DNA of 64,000 nucleotides from Hordeum vulgare subsp. vulgare (taxonomy: Eukaryota; Streptophyta; Magnoliopsida; Poales; Poaceae): positions 393,563,581-393,627,580 of the forward strand of contig NC_058518.1 of assembly GCF_904849725.1 (NCBI RefSeq). Direction: 5' to 3'. The position numbers were made by a program, and so were the translations under genes. This document shows positions 21,608-34,679 of this stretch, in pieces (the first letter of the stretch is position 1; every line of letters starts with the position of its first letter). The notes beneath the pieces were generated by a model. The model had not been told where the DNA came from. It saw only the letters and a list, made by a program, of their open reading frames with translations, and did not search any database.

Positions 21608-24540
21608 ATCTATGGAAACAAATATCTTAAGAGACATTGGAACAAAGCATATACAGTACGAGGATTGTTAGCCAGCACTAATACACTGAACTTTGAAATG
21701 AATAGAAGTTAGTACTTATATCAAAGCCAAAGGATTAAAAATACTAGTGCTGTTTCGAGGACATAAACTGATGAATTATAGACTCTAACAATCATGAATT
21801 TATAGGAATAAACAACCAGGCTGAGTTACTTTGCATAAACCATGATAATCTATAGGAAGTTCGTTGTGTTCAACTATAAAAAAGTGCATGACTATATATA
21901 GAAAGAACAACAAGTTTGATAATAACTAATCCATGAACATAACTTGTTTAATGTGGAAAGAGGAGGTAAGAGGGAGCATTATAAAATTGTTCATTAACTA
22001 ACTAAAAAAGGTCATTGTACTTGGTCAATAGTCCGTTGTGTTTCATTGTTTCTCCATATTTATTGATCATCATTAATTTGTCCCTCAAACTAGTTTAGCA
22101 TGTATTCCCATATTGTATCGCTCAATCATTCATACATCTATCTCGAGCATTTAGTTGCTCATGTGGGCTGGGCTGCCTGGTGTCCTATCGGTTTGTAATA
22201 TGATTTTGCTTGCAGGATTTGTTTGTCTTTCTAGAAGGACTGGTTTATCGAGCGATTCTGACCAAGTTGCCCTTGTTAGCTTTTCGCGTCCATAGTGATT
22301 AACGACTCAACAACTTGGCGCTCCTGTCTAGAAAAAAATTGTTATAAACTTGTCCCTTGGCACTTCTAGTGATAATACAAGAAGAATTGATATAAAGGCT
22401 TACAGACTTCTTGGCATTCTCACATTTAAAAATTCCAGTCTTCTTCCGGGCGTGGCCTGCTCCACTTAACCATGTATGTGAGGTTGTGTTTCGGGCATAG
22501 ACATTCCTTATGTGAAACCCAGTATGGGGTACATAGTAACATCAACATGTTAGGCAAGGATTCGCAATAAAGAAAAACACAAGAAAACTATGAATAGGTT
22601 TATTTCTGTTGACAAAGAAAAACTAAGATTTTCCAAAAATAAGAGGGTAACAACAAGAAGGCAAGTTTATTACCTCACTCCCTTGGTGTACATGGCAAAT
22701 GTGTTGGTGGAGTTGATGCTTGTGAAGACACTCTTTCACCTGTGGACTTACCCCACCCACTCCTCCAGCTTCGCAATCAGCCATCTTGGGCCAATAATTT
22801 GCATGATATTCTTCTACCAAAAGCAACAATAGATTCACGACTCCTTTGAGTTTGTTTCAGTTGTGAAAATGATGATAAGCGGGAGGGGCTAGAGTATGAA
22901 TCAATCGATCCATACCCCCTTATCGAGGTGAAACTCATGGTTACATGAGAGGCTCATCATCATGGACGTCTCTGCACAACCATAATGAGGCAAGTTCATA
23001 CATCGAGCAGATGTGGTTATTACTCAATAATCACTATCATCCTTGTGTCTTCTCTTCCTAGCGAAAATGTCGAGCAGTTTTACATCAACAATCGCAAAAA
23101 ATGTTGCACTATGTCCTCTCATTAGAATCGGTTACAATGAGAAAAGGTCTTCTCAATTATCTTCTCACATGCAGCAACAATAAAATGATCCTCTCAAAAA
23201 GGAAATCATTAGCAATGCATTAAAAGAAAGAGGTTGCTCATAAAACTGAAAAGTGAAGTACATGAGTACATCTGCTCATGGAGGGTTGATTTGGCCAAAT
23301 ATTTTGTTTTGCCAAATATTGCTACAGAGTCTCCCATGTCGAACTTAATTCATTCAATTCTATAGTGTGGTCCAATATTAATGTGGTGTCCTCACGTTGA
23401 TGATTTCTATCTATGCCTTCTACACCACCTCATTAACGACCAAACACATCAAGCATGCCAAATACATGGCAACAACTATATCTGTAACTATGTCCCCTTG
23501 CACCAAAACTGCAGTAATAATGAGTATATAATATTTTGACGAAAATCTATTGTCGATAACACACCAACAAATAAACTGATATAGCACACCAAAACCGAGT
23601 GATGCTGCTCACCTTCACTCATTGTCCTTGCCCAGGAATCTTCTCTGTCTGGCCGCCGCTTCTAGCTGCTGCTCCACTCCTCCTTGGTTGCCTCGTCGTT
23701 GCCACAAAGCTCCACTCATACCTGGATTAATTGGAACAATAGGAATGCTAGATGCAATTAACCACAAAAATAGTCAAAGTGCATATATCAGTTCCTGCTA
23801 TGACGCATATAAACATTGTATGTTTAACACTCGATCATATTAGTGTTATGCATTGTAATTGGCAATAAACACTTTTCAGTCTACCATGAAAGGTGAAAGA
23901 CTTTGGTGCCGGTACTGCATTTCTCGAGCTAAAGAACAAAGAATTCACCTCCCCCCTCGAGACCAGGTCAACAACAACTTATCCGTATCCTACTACACTG
24001 TGTCTGATATGTTAGCCCGACCACCACCGTGCAACCCTCGGGATACAGCATCTCACGCACCACGTTCCCCACAAATGTGTCAAACAGTATATCTTTTATG
24101 AATGCACATTCTAGCTACTCTAGAAAAACAAATTTTGTTACTAAGTTGTATGTTTTTATTTTATTTAAACAATTGATCATCTCCGTTGTTTTTCTTAACA
24201 CCATTACTCAGTTATTTTATTGATGATCGATATAACTAAACCTTTATGCAGCAAGTGTTTCAATGCTTAATATTCAACACAACAACTTGTTGGTTCTACT
24301 TGAACTTGCAAGGAGAGGGAGAAATCAATACTTGAGTCGTCACATAGTGAGAACAATGATATGATGAGATAAAAAAATGAATTTACCTATTTTGTGGTAT
24401 TTCATATGTGAGTGGAAAAGTACCGCTTGAGAGTTCACAGTTTCATCATGGTCACGAACACGGCCGTGCCCTAGGGCTGCTTGTGCCTCACACAACCATG
24501 AGGGCGGAATCCCTACGGAACGCAATCACTAACCCCCCGA
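21608..24540. other. Helitron interior without a recognisable intact gene
   Basis: The sequence is AT-rich with short ORFs on both strands. The only splice-like signals are those noted under the Helitron entry. I see no repeat array. Confidence 0.3.
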
Positions 24541-24549
24541 TCTCAATCG

Positions 24550-25030
24550 CTAGAAACCTATAGGGGGTGGAGAAGCACTCGTCCCAAAGTGTATTGGGTG
24601 AGAACTTGGCAAACAGAAAATTCTAAGAGCAGCTTCCTTGTGAGGACTACTGGAGCCCCTCATCTCTTTGCTGACATGGAGGCTCACCCCCATCTTCCTT
24701 AAAAAGGCGTTCCATGGCTTCCACCCACATCCGACGCTCCTCGGCATGGCATCCTTGTGCTGGTGCGTAGATGCCTTCCTTGGCATCGTCCATCTATGGG
24801 CAGCATGAACGATGAGTGGGTGACCGGGACGCTGGACGACGACCATCATGGCGGCAGCGAGGATGGCCGGATGGGCACCGTGTCACGAAGGGAGAGGATC
24901 CATGCCGATCCAATTTAGGATGGCACAGAGGAGGATATGGAAGACTTGGGGAATAGGCTTGATGGAGGCAACAATTGTGTAACTGAAGGTAGAGGGAGAA
25001 GGAGGCAACATCTACGGCGGCAGCGGCCAT
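24550..25030 (-). pseudogene. GC-rich gene-like fragment at the Helitron 5' end
   Basis: From an ATG at 25030 the minus strand reads MAAAAVDVASFSLYLQ and stays open for 78 codons. A second frame holds EERRMWVEAMERLFKEDGGE, which looks coding. Frame and stops prevent joining them without splicing. The product is unknown and the fragment was possibly captured by the Helitron. Confidence 0.3.
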
Positions 25031-25232
25031 CTAGGGTTACCCCATTGTGGGACGATTGGCTCCGCCTTTCAGGGAGAGAGGGGAGACCGTGAAAGAGAGA
25101 GGGTCCCAAGTAAAGAAACTGTGGGAGGAGAAAAAATATCGGTGGGGGTGGGGTGATGTGAAAAAATTGGTGGGATCGAGAAGGGGTTAACGAACGAACG
25201 AACGACGTATGAACTTCGCTTTTAGGAGTAGA

Positions 25233-25625
25233 TATGACTAAACACCTAGCCTATTATTGGACCGCCATACAAAGCAATCATAAGTATCACATGCTTCTCC
25301 CACATTGGTTGCACCTAGCCATAAGCTCTTTGTCTACCGCGGGACTGAGTAACTACCACACACGGATGTAAGAAGTAGCTCTCTAAATGTTGTTTGTTAA
25401 ATGTCATGTCATTTTTGTAGTTCCATATAACCCAAAGTAATGCACATACTCTTATGCGAATATGTCCCGCATTACTTGACTCAACTTTGTTTAGCCACGT
25501 CCCAAATCATGTGTTAATACTATCTGGAGGGCTGACTTTAGAGGCTACATGAATCATGTGCCATATAAGCTTGGTGAGTGGAAATTTGAGAAAGAGGTGT
25601 TGTATCGTTTTATCTTGATCACTCA
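25233..25625 (-). pseudogene. LINE fragment (C-terminal zf-RVT region)
   Basis: The minus-strand frame reads TIQHLFLKFPLTKLIWHMIHVA, a stop, then VCALLWVIWNYKNDMTFNK. This is the pattern of the zf-RVT zinc-binding region and following sequence at the C-terminus of plant non-LTR reverse transcriptases (typically ...HLFFxCP...ALLWxIWxxRND). It is cut at 25626 by a reverse-strand Gypsy LTR. Stops show it is dead. Confidence 0.6.
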
Positions 25626-27297
25626 TGTCTACTACATAACTTTATTCTTGTAGACGTTGTTGGGCCTCTAAGTGCAAATTTTTGTAGGACAGGAGCAAAT
25701 TTCCCTAAAGTGGACATACTAAGGTTTATCAATCCGTTGGAGGTGTAGGATGAAGATAGTATATCTCAAATAACCCTACAATCAAATACAATAAATCTCG
25801 TGTGACCCCAACGCAGCTAATACAATGGTAAATTTTATAGGTACACAAGTTCGGCGAAGAGATGGACAAGTTCGGCGAAGAGATGGTGATACAAATGTAT
25901 TATGGATAGTAGATATAGGTTTTTGTAATCAAAAATTATAAAAACAGCAAGGTATCAAGTGCAAAACAGCGAGCAAAATGGTATATAAATGCTTGGGTTC
26001 ATGCTTTCACTAGTGAAATCTCTCAACAATGCTAACATAAAAGAATCATATGATCATCCCTCAACGTGCAACAAAGAATTACTCCAAAGTTCATATCTAT
26101 CGAAGAACATAATATGAAAATATTGTAGGTAGTAGAACAACCTCAAAGTTATCCTTTCCGATCAATTTATTGAGCCATCCCTATATGTGCCACAAACAAG
26201 CCGAGAGTTCATACGAGAATAACACCTATGATACACATCAACCAACTCTAATATCACCTAGACACTCCAATGTCACCACAAGTATACGTGTGTTGATTAT
26301 TCGACGTGCATGAAACAATTTCAGATTTACTATATTCAATCCAACACGAAGAACTTCAAAGAGTACCCCAAGATTTCCATCAGAGAAAGTTAGACAAGAA
26401 CGTGTATCAACCCAGATGCATAGATTACCTCGAGGTCATGTCGGGAATCCGCAAGTTGAGTACCAAAACATATATCAAATGAATTAATAGAATAATCCAT
26501 TGTCACCACAGGGATCCACATGCAAGACATACGTCAAGTGTTCTCAAACCCAAACTATTCAATCCAACATAACAAAATATCAAAGGGAAAGACTCAATCC
26601 ATCACATCAAGATAGCAATGGAAGAACACTATATGATTCAACTACATTAACAAAGCCCATGATACATGAAGATCGTGACATCTCAACAACACGAGATAGA
26701 GAGAGAGATCAAACACATAGCTACTAACATATGAGATAGAAAGAGAGATCAGCTCCGAGGGTGGACTACTCCCTCTTCGTCATGGAGACCACCGAGATGA
26801 TGAAGATGACCTCCGGTGATGATTTCCCCCTCTAGTCGGGTACATATTAGATTGCTTTGGAAGAGAGGCTTGTGGCGGCAGAACGGAAGTTCTAGGTAAA
26901 TTTTGGGGGTTTCTCAATATATGGGATTTTCGGTGTCGGAATCAAGCAAAACTGAGCTACATGGGGCCCACAAGGCATCAGGGCGCGCCTTGGGGCGTGG
27001 GTGCGCCATGTTGCCTTCTGGGTAACTAGTGGCCCCCCTTCGATTGTTCTTCACTCAAGTATTTTTATATGTTCGAAAAAAATTGTTAAAAAGTTTTTTC
27101 AAATTCCGAGAGCTTTTATTTTCTGCACAAAAACAACACCAGAGTAATTCTGTTGAAAACAACGTCAGTCCGGGTTAGTTTCATTAAATCATATAGAAAT
27201 TGCATAAAAACCATGCAAACGTGTCATAAACATGGGTAAATATGGCATGAATACTTCATAAATTATCGATGCGTTAGATATATATCAGCATCCCTAA
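25626..27297 (-). repeat. Gypsy LTR (minus strand) with a piece of its 3' internal region
   Basis: Read on the minus strand, it begins TGATATATATCTAACGCATCG and ends TAGTAGACA, about 1672 bp. It resembles Gypsy-1's LTR (start TGATACGTCTCCAACG) and carries the familiar Triticeae Gypsy text ATCACCATCTCTTCGCCGAAC and GGCCCAACAACGTCTAC. Upstream in element orientation (27298 to about 27650) lies GAGTAGGAATTAAACTTAGGGATGC, the internal 3' end with its polypurine tract. The rest of the element is missing, so this is a 3' LTR plus internal stub. Confidence 0.75.
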
Positions 27298-27655
27298 GTT
27301 TAATTCCTACTCGTCCCCGAGTACATAAATAATAAAAGAAGTAATTTATGAAGTGTGAATGCTAGCATAGTGTATAATTTTGATCAATGATAATTTTACT
27401 CACTTTTTCAGCATCGTAACTAGCAACTATTTCTCATAAAACTCATCATGATAGAGTAGCAATCAGTTCACATGTCATGGTTCAAACAATTTCATTCTCC
27501 TGGAACTTAACAACCTATGTTCTTAGTCATCAAACAATTCCAATGCATATTATTTTCAGCAAAGTGTAAGTAAGAGCTCGACATACTCAATTATCATATA
27601 GTGTTCTATAATTGCTAATATTCAAATGATATTTTTAAAACAAACAGCTAGGTGT

Positions 27656-28121
27656 GTTGTGTACAATTGTTGGGCTGATATGAGAGGGAGTTGATGGCCC
27701 AACACAGCTTTTAGAAATACCGAAAATGTTTGACAATTTAAACCGACTATAGTGTCTTTATGCTTTATCTGTTGGCGTATCAAACAAACTCCGAATCCAA
27801 CGAAATTTAGCAGGTGGTCTACCTACCATATTCCAAGACCACACGCCAACTTTCACCCCATTCCGAGAACATTTTTACCCGACATATAAAATAATATTTA
27901 AACAATGTCAAAGGCGCGTGCGAGTGTGTTTGGTCTCGAAACGGTGAACGGCAACAACGGGGAGAATCCACAACTACAAACATATATAATTTTGAAAAAT
28001 GGTGGGGACATAGTGCCAGTGCAACGGTAATGATGTGAATGGTGCGATGATGAATGCGACAAACAATAACTCTCACGATGATAGCGGGAATCATCTGGAG
28101 CGTCGGTTCTCGGCTGTTACA
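27656..28121 (-). repeat. 3' LTR (first part) of the minus-strand Gypsy element
   Basis: It matches the LTR fragment at 11135-11623 (minus). The left limit near 27650 is where it meets the internal stub of the preceding Gypsy LTR. Confidence 0.7.
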
Positions 28122-31100
28122 ACTCTACCCCACTTATAAGAGATCTCGACCTGAGATCTTGGAATGAGAAGAGGAAGAGGTGAAACTAAGTTGCTTCATT
28201 GACAGACAAGTGAGACCAAAGAACCATGGAGGTTGCAAAGAGATGATGAATGGCATGAGGAACAAGCAAAAGTTCAAAACCACTCTAGTTGAAACGAGAT
28301 AAGCAAGGAATGAGAAAGAAGTAATTCGGGCATCACTCCGGTTGAAAAGACAAGAAAAACATAATAAGATGAAAATAATTTAAAACAAGAACACAACTCT
28401 CCGGTTAAATGGATAAGAAAGGAAAAGAACATGATCAGGAGATGGTGAGTCAAAGAGAGCAACATCATAATGCCTCCGGAACAAAAGAATAGAAGCTATA
28501 TCGATGGAAAGAAAAGAACGGAGAAGAAAAATTATATATTCTACCACAATTGAATTTGAAAAGCATATTTCATAGAAGGATTGAATGGAGTTGTTGAAAA
28601 ATCAACAATGAAAGAATAGCTTGTTGTGGGCTTATGAAAAACAACCCAATATTATGAGGTGATAATAGGCTACTAACAGGAACAATTGGTTGGGTTGATA
28701 TGAATGGAGATATGAGAAACTCCCTTCGCAGAGAGGATAAAGAAAACTCGGATCATTAATAAGCACAAAAAATAGGTTAATCATTAGGAAAGGCTTTCGG
28801 TGAAATCTAATCCAAGATAACTCCAAGGAAGGAAATGCTGAGTTTAACTCTCTCATTCTTGACAAATTTCCTTCAAGACTGCTCATGAATGAGGACCTCC
28901 AACAAGAATCTTGAATACCACTTCGAGAAAGAATTAAATCCTAAATCCTTAATGGACCACCATGAAGAACCTACTAAAACAAAAGGATGCTTGAAAAGAA
29001 AATGAAGGTTGAAAATAACAAGATTTAAGCCTTGCAAAGATTTAGATGGATCTTCATGACGAGATATTTGAGGTAGCTTAGAACTCCGAAAATTAAAGAT
29101 GAACAACTTCGCATCAAGAATTTGATATCATGAACATCTCCGGAAGAAGGAACGAAATTACCTTGATGAAACAAGAATAAGAATTACGTTATGCTTATTC
29201 TTCATCAAGTTAAATTGATGACACGGAAAAGGTTTGGCATACTAATTATTCCCCATGCAAAGTTTGAGGAGAGATACGAGACCAAACTGGAAGAAGTCTT
29301 CAATAAAAGTATGATAAGAATTTGGAACGAAAGGGAATATTACAAATGACTCGAATACATGAGAACAAAGAGATCATGACCGTCTAGTAGAAAACTTCAA
29401 CAAGGCACCGATAAGAATTTAGATACAATTGAAGAAAATATTGGATGAACAAAGAGACACCAATTGAGAAAATTTGAGAATCAAAGTTGAAAGCTGAGAA
29501 TGAAGAATTATTCTAAAATGATGGCCCACAGAGGATCGAGAAAAGAAAACAACTCTGAAATACGGCGGATAGATATGGAAGGAAGTTCTCATGACCGAAA
29601 ACAATTTGAAAGGATAAAATAAGCTTGAAACACGAATCTTCACGACCAATATTGTTCTTGAACGCAAATAATGGTGGCGAAAAACACCACCAATATTGTT
29701 GAGACACACCGAAACAATGAATAAAGAAATGTTGAGCCAACATTGAAAATAATTTGAAAGCGATCATGGAGACAGAATATGACTGATGGAATTCATTATT
29801 ACATTATCTTTGCGAAGAACTTGAGAATACTACGAGGAAGATTAGAAAGATAAGGCAGGATCCTCAGAAAATGTGTGGGTTGTGGGCCCACTAAAACGAA
29901 ACACCATTGAATCGACTATTCAGGAAGAGGGATTGCAACGATACAAATGAAAACTTAATGAGGTTGAGAACCCCGAAATAATTTGAATTTTTTTGAACGG
30001 AAACGCGAATATTGTAAGACATCTTTGCCATTCCGGAGAGAATAGAGAGGTGAACTAACAAGAGAGGCTTGAATAATAATTTCCAACATGGGAAAGCATT
30101 GAACGAATAAAAAGGATATGATGAACATCGTGAAGTTGAATTGAATCCACCGGGGAAGAAACCAACAACGAATAATTTTTAATTCATAGAACTTAGCATA
30201 TTCACATTGAATCATCGAATACAATACGGAAGAAAAGATAGCAGAAGCATCAATGAAAATAAAGGCACCCAGATGATAATTTAATCATCGATGAAAAAGA
30301 TGGGAGGGTGGGAAAAAACAAAGAAAACTTATGACGGGTGAAAAGAACTCCAGAAAAGGAAAAATGAGGATATATCTTGCAAATATTGGAGAGGATTGAA
30401 TTATCTTGAGGAGAAGCAGTCCGGATGGAAAATAATTTATATGGAAATTTGATTGACCAAAAGGGATTAGCACTCCCATAGAAATATGACAACACCGCTT
30501 AGGAACGATATGAAATCAACATTTAACATCGAAGCAACTCGAATTACCACACTCTAACAAAACAAAGGATGAGGCTTGCTAATTAGCCAAAAACAAATAC
30601 ATAACCCATTATGAATTTGTTGGAAGGATAATCCTAGATCACTACTTGAATTCCCACATGAGAAATTACTGTAATAAAACACTCACCTCCTAGCAATAAT
30701 CCTACAGCTGCAATATATCACATCCATTAACACATAACCAGAGAAACCTCGGAAACTCATCAACCTCGGACCATCATACTCATAATGATACTAAGTTTGG
30801 CGGCACATGTGAGTCCGCTCCATGGTACTGGTTGCCTCTACACCTCTCTCGCCACAAATAGTGCTGAACCAATTTCGAACATCCTCGCCCTGAGATACTA
30901 AGGATACTGAATGATAACAAGTGTGACATGGACCCCTAGAGCTCAACTCCGCAGATCCAATCCATACATTCGGGAGACACCAAGAACATAATTCTGGTCA
31001 CACATCATAGAGGTTCTGAAATACCCGCGTGATCCTAAGAAAATTGAGTGAGAAGAGCACTAGAATTAAAATGCCCACGTCAAGATCCCTGACTAGAGTG

Positions 31101-31216
31101 GGGAACAGGAGTAAAAATAATTCCTAATATTTGACATATAAATAGACTCAAAATAGTTTTTCACTAGACTCAACAACAGACAAGTTCAATCAATCAAGGG
31201 TGCTCTGGTCGGTACT

Positions 31217-31230
31217 GCTATGATACCAAC
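31217..31230 (-). other. Primer-binding site of the minus-strand Gypsy element
   Basis: Minus strand TTGGTATCATAGC, directly after the LTR end TTACA. It is complementary to initiator Met-tRNA apart from a small mismatch. Confidence 0.7.
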
Positions 31231-31231
31231 T

Positions 31232-33700
31232 TGTAATGCTCAAAATGCAGTAGAACCCTCACGACAGCTCAAGGGCCTGGATAAGGATAGAAGCGCATTT
31301 TGGATATCTTCGCAATAATGGATATCTTAACAATACATGTAAAGAAGAGATGAGTATATGGAGTTGGCTTACACTCACCACAAGCTTACAACACGTATAA
31401 CTCAATACATCAATATATAACAATCATCATATATAAGAGAATCATCCAGCTACCAATGAAAACAAACAAAAAAGATATGACGTCCACCCTGCTATCCTAG
31501 GCTGTCGAACTAGAATCCATCCTATGATGTTCGAGGAAGAAGAAGACGAACTCCAAACAACAATCATCGCTCTCACGTAAAGGTATCTCTTTACCTATAC
31601 CTCCACCTGTTGTTGTAGTATTGAGCCACGGGGACTCGGTAATCTCATTACCAAGGGTATCAATAATAGTAAAGCTTACTGGTCTGGAATAGTTAAGTGG
31701 TGAGGTTGCAGAAGCACTAAGAATTTTATTTGGCTAACATACGGGTACAAGAATATGTATAGTGATCTACGCATAAATGGACGTGAACTAGTACTGATCA
31801 AGGAGTGATCATGAGCACTTGCTTATGAGTCAATCATAACCCCATCATGTTCTCTTCTTGGTTGAAAACTCACAAGAAGAGATGGTCACGATTAGGCACA
31901 CGGTTGGTGTATTGTATTTGAGTTTACTTCAAGTTTTCTATACCTAGATATTATAAAGTTCCCAAGTTTCCACATAACCGTGAGCATGGTTTTCCGAAAG
32001 ATTTAAACTTGCAGGGGTGCTCCAACACATCCATCACAAAATAACCACAAGTTGCGGTCAAAAACCTTAACCCCGTGATAGCCCGAACTATACTCGGAAT
32101 CTCGGTGCACAAGACATTCGTTAACGGTAAAGCAAATCCCGCAAGACCGCCTGATGTGTCGGAAACCCGATAGGAGCCGAGTATCTCGTTATCAGAACAT
32201 GATGGATGCACTATGGTTACCACGCCAATCACTGAGTTGCCCCAGACGGCGTTAATAAGTTGCTCTAATTTGGACCAACACCATCAACGTTGGCCCACCC
32301 TATATTTTGTTGAATGAAAATCCACGAGGGGGCGACCCTCTATGCAATTAATAAATTATCATTATTATTCTGTTGGCAAATTTTGGTACCAATGTTGGGC
32401 CTTGCCTAAAGAGTTTTATCCCAAAACGAATTATCAAGAGGGTCCCCATAACGACCCGAAACATGTTAGGAGCGCTCAGTATGGAACATAACACCGGTAA
32501 TCGAAAACTAAGGCGATAAAAGTGGAACAAAACATTGAGAAAAAATCCAAGCCTTCCACATTTTACCAAGTATATAGATGCATTAATTAAATAGCAAGAA
32601 TAATGTGATATCCCAAGATATCCATGTTATCACATGGAACAACATGCAATTGCAACTAGCAATGCTATATGAAGGGTTGATCAAGCGGTAACATAGCCAA
32701 ACAATGGTTTGCTGGGATGCGGAGGGTTAGAGACTTATCATGGCATTTTGGAGGCTTGACAAACAAGTGATAGGTAGAGACACATAGCGATAGAAACGAG
32801 ATAACTAGCATGTTAATGGTAGAAGTGATATCCAAGGTAACGGTCATCTTCCCTGGAACCCCGCTTGGAAGAAGAACGAATCTATGTAGTAGACAAACTG
32901 GCGTGGTCAAATGAATCCTCATACTCCAAAACGCTTTCAAATCTCTAGCGAGGAGAAGCAAATCTGGAAACAGACAAATGACATGGTAAACACCACAACA
33001 TATTCATGACATGATGCACAAACAAGGATAATGCATGTCAAGTTTAAAGATGCAAAGCATGGAAAAGCGCAACAATCAATTACTACACATTAAGTGAAGT
33101 TCAATATGCAACGATTTGCATCTTAACGAAACTCCACATTTGAATTATTTAGTTCTTTATTAATTAGGTACCCAACAAGTTTGAATGTTGTTAGCATGGC
33201 AAGAGGTGAATCATGAGTAAACTACCTATCTAGGCAATTTAAATGAGTTCATAAATATCATATAGCATTCTCAAAGCGACCCCATATACAAATTTTAAAT
33301 TTGGTTCAGATCTATCTAAAACATAATTTTATATTTATCAAATAGGAAAATAAAGTGCACTATGTTATTCGACACGTTTTTCTAATCAAGTTACATAGTT
33401 TTTTCTAATTCACAGCTACGGTTATTTAGTTATGGAATAAACCATTTTTAACATTTCATTTGTGCAAAAGAATACAAATAGTAAGTTAAATATTTTTAAC
33501 ATGGTTAGAAGTTGGATGTTGTCGAACAACATGAAATTCTAATCATTTTATTTATTTAAAACATTTTAATCCAATGTACGGTTATTTTGTTATTAGAATT
33601 TTAAAATGATGCCATTTTTTATAAATGCGCATGTTTTGGTTATTACACAAATTCACAAGAGGGAAAAACAATGCACTATGGGCCTAATTTGGTGTGCATA
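31232..33700 (-). repeat. 5' LTR (last part) of the minus-strand Gypsy element
   Basis: The minus strand ends ...TTTTGAGCATTACA next to the primer site. Text such as CTTGGTAATGAGATTACCGAGTCCCCGTGGC (about 31630-31665) is typical of long Triticeae Gypsy LTRs. The TGTAACAGCC start is not found to the right: sequence passes into CACTA-like repeats near 33.7 kb, so the LTR is truncated. The right limit is approximate. ORFs of 60-98 codons here (31951-32961) are not gene-like. Confidence 0.6.
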
Positions 33701-33720
33701 GCATAGGTAGAATGTGCCAT

Positions 33721-34600
33721 GAATCTTCACAAGTTATAGCTCATTTCTGAGAAAACTTTTTAAAAATAATTGACGTATTAGAAGTTTATTATTTTTCCTT
33801 GTAACTTGGTCACATTTAATGGCACAATGCGAAGTTTTTCCAACTTTTTGATTTTTTTTTTAATTTTTCATGCCTGTTTCAAAACGACGGTATGACCGTT
33901 CGTATCTAGTGGTTGAATCTTGGAAAACTTTTGTTGTTTCTCTGATTAAGTAGATACCTATGTACCTAGAAATTATTTTTGGAAAAAATCATGAGCAAAC
34001 TATGAGGGAGCTGCAGTTCAAATTTGACCCGCTTCCTACTGAATCGACGGAAATTTGTCTTTTTCACGAGAAGTGGCTCAAATCTTGTTACACCCAACCA
34101 TTTGGTCAAATGTAAATTAAAAAAATGATTTGGTCCAATTTTACAACAAATATATGGTAGATCCTTCACAAAAAAAACTCATTTTCCATTCAAAGAAAAT
34201 GAAACCTTGTTTAGGCAACATTGTTTTCCCTTCCAAAATGCATCCTTTTGCACAATACTTGATCATTTGGACAAACTATGCCATGAATGTGGCCATAAAA
34301 TTGATCATTTGGTTTGAAAGTTATGAATCCTCACACATGATAGCTAATTTTTAGAACACTTTTTAAAAATAATTGCTGAATTACAAGTTTATTATTTTTC
34401 CTCGTAACTTGGTCACATACAATGACACAATGGGAAAGTTTTACATTTTTTGTTTTTTTTTGAATTTTTCATGTCCATTTCAAAATGCGGTCAAAACAGC
34501 GTGTATGACCATTCATATTATTTGAAAATGTAAACAAGCTCTCATGTTAATGAAATTTGGTGTGGTATTGGTTTATAGTCTCTAGAAGGCATGGAAAGTT
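33721..34600 (+). repeat. CACTA-like subterminal repeat, unit of about 604 bp
   Basis: The block GAATCTTCACAAGTTATAGC... with TTTATTATTTTTCCTTGTAACTTGGTCACAT at 33721 recurs at 34325 as GAATCCTCACACATGATAGC..., followed by the same TTTTTCATG(C/T)C motif. The second unit is incomplete. Confidence 0.65.
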
Positions 34601-34679
34601 TTTGAAAGAATTTACTAAATTTTAACATGTTTATTTTGGAAAAAGTAATAGTATAAAGAAACACAAATTATTTGAAGCT

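Larger units (their letters stand above)
19610..25232 (-). mobile_element. Probable Helitron with gene-like scraps
   Basis: On the minus strand the 5' end reads A then TCTACTCCTAAAAGCG (25232), and the 3' end reads GTGGCAACGCACGAGCATTCTACTAC then T. This fits the Helitron rules: TC start, short GC-rich hairpin before a CTRR end, insertion between A and T. The copy 1 homologue preserves CTAG; here the last base has changed to CTAC. Inside, on the minus strand, are gene-like pieces: an ATG with MAAAAVDVASFSLYL (25030), an exon-like stretch ending QRDEGLQ (about 24650-24790), a QLEAAARQRRFLGKDN segment followed by a GTGAG donor (about 23610-23700), and a MADCEAGGVGG segment followed by GTAAGT (about 22770-22800). 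No Rep/helicase is seen, so it would be non-autonomous. Class is inferred from termini only. Confidence 0.42.
27651..33700 (-). mobile_element. Gypsy-type LTR element, minus strand, non-coding interior, both LTRs partial
   Basis: A polypurine tract (AAGTGGGGTAGAG, minus, 28122-28136) is followed by an LTR start TGTAACAGCCGAGAACC at 28121. At the other end a Met-tRNA-like primer site (TTGGTATCATAGC, 31217-31230) follows an LTR end ...GAGCATTACA at 31233. The interior of about 3.1 kb (28137-31216) is purine-rich on the plus strand and shows no gag or pol motif in any frame, so the element is non-autonomous. The 3' LTR retains only its first 470 bp or so and the 5' LTR only its last 2.5 kb or so. 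The outer limits are approximate. Confidence 0.7.

Noticed and set aside
28274..30495. Minus-strand ORFs of 64-96 codons in the coding-free Gypsy interior
   Set aside because: They are Phe/Ser/Leu-rich peptides due to the purine-rich plus strand; no gag or pol motif.
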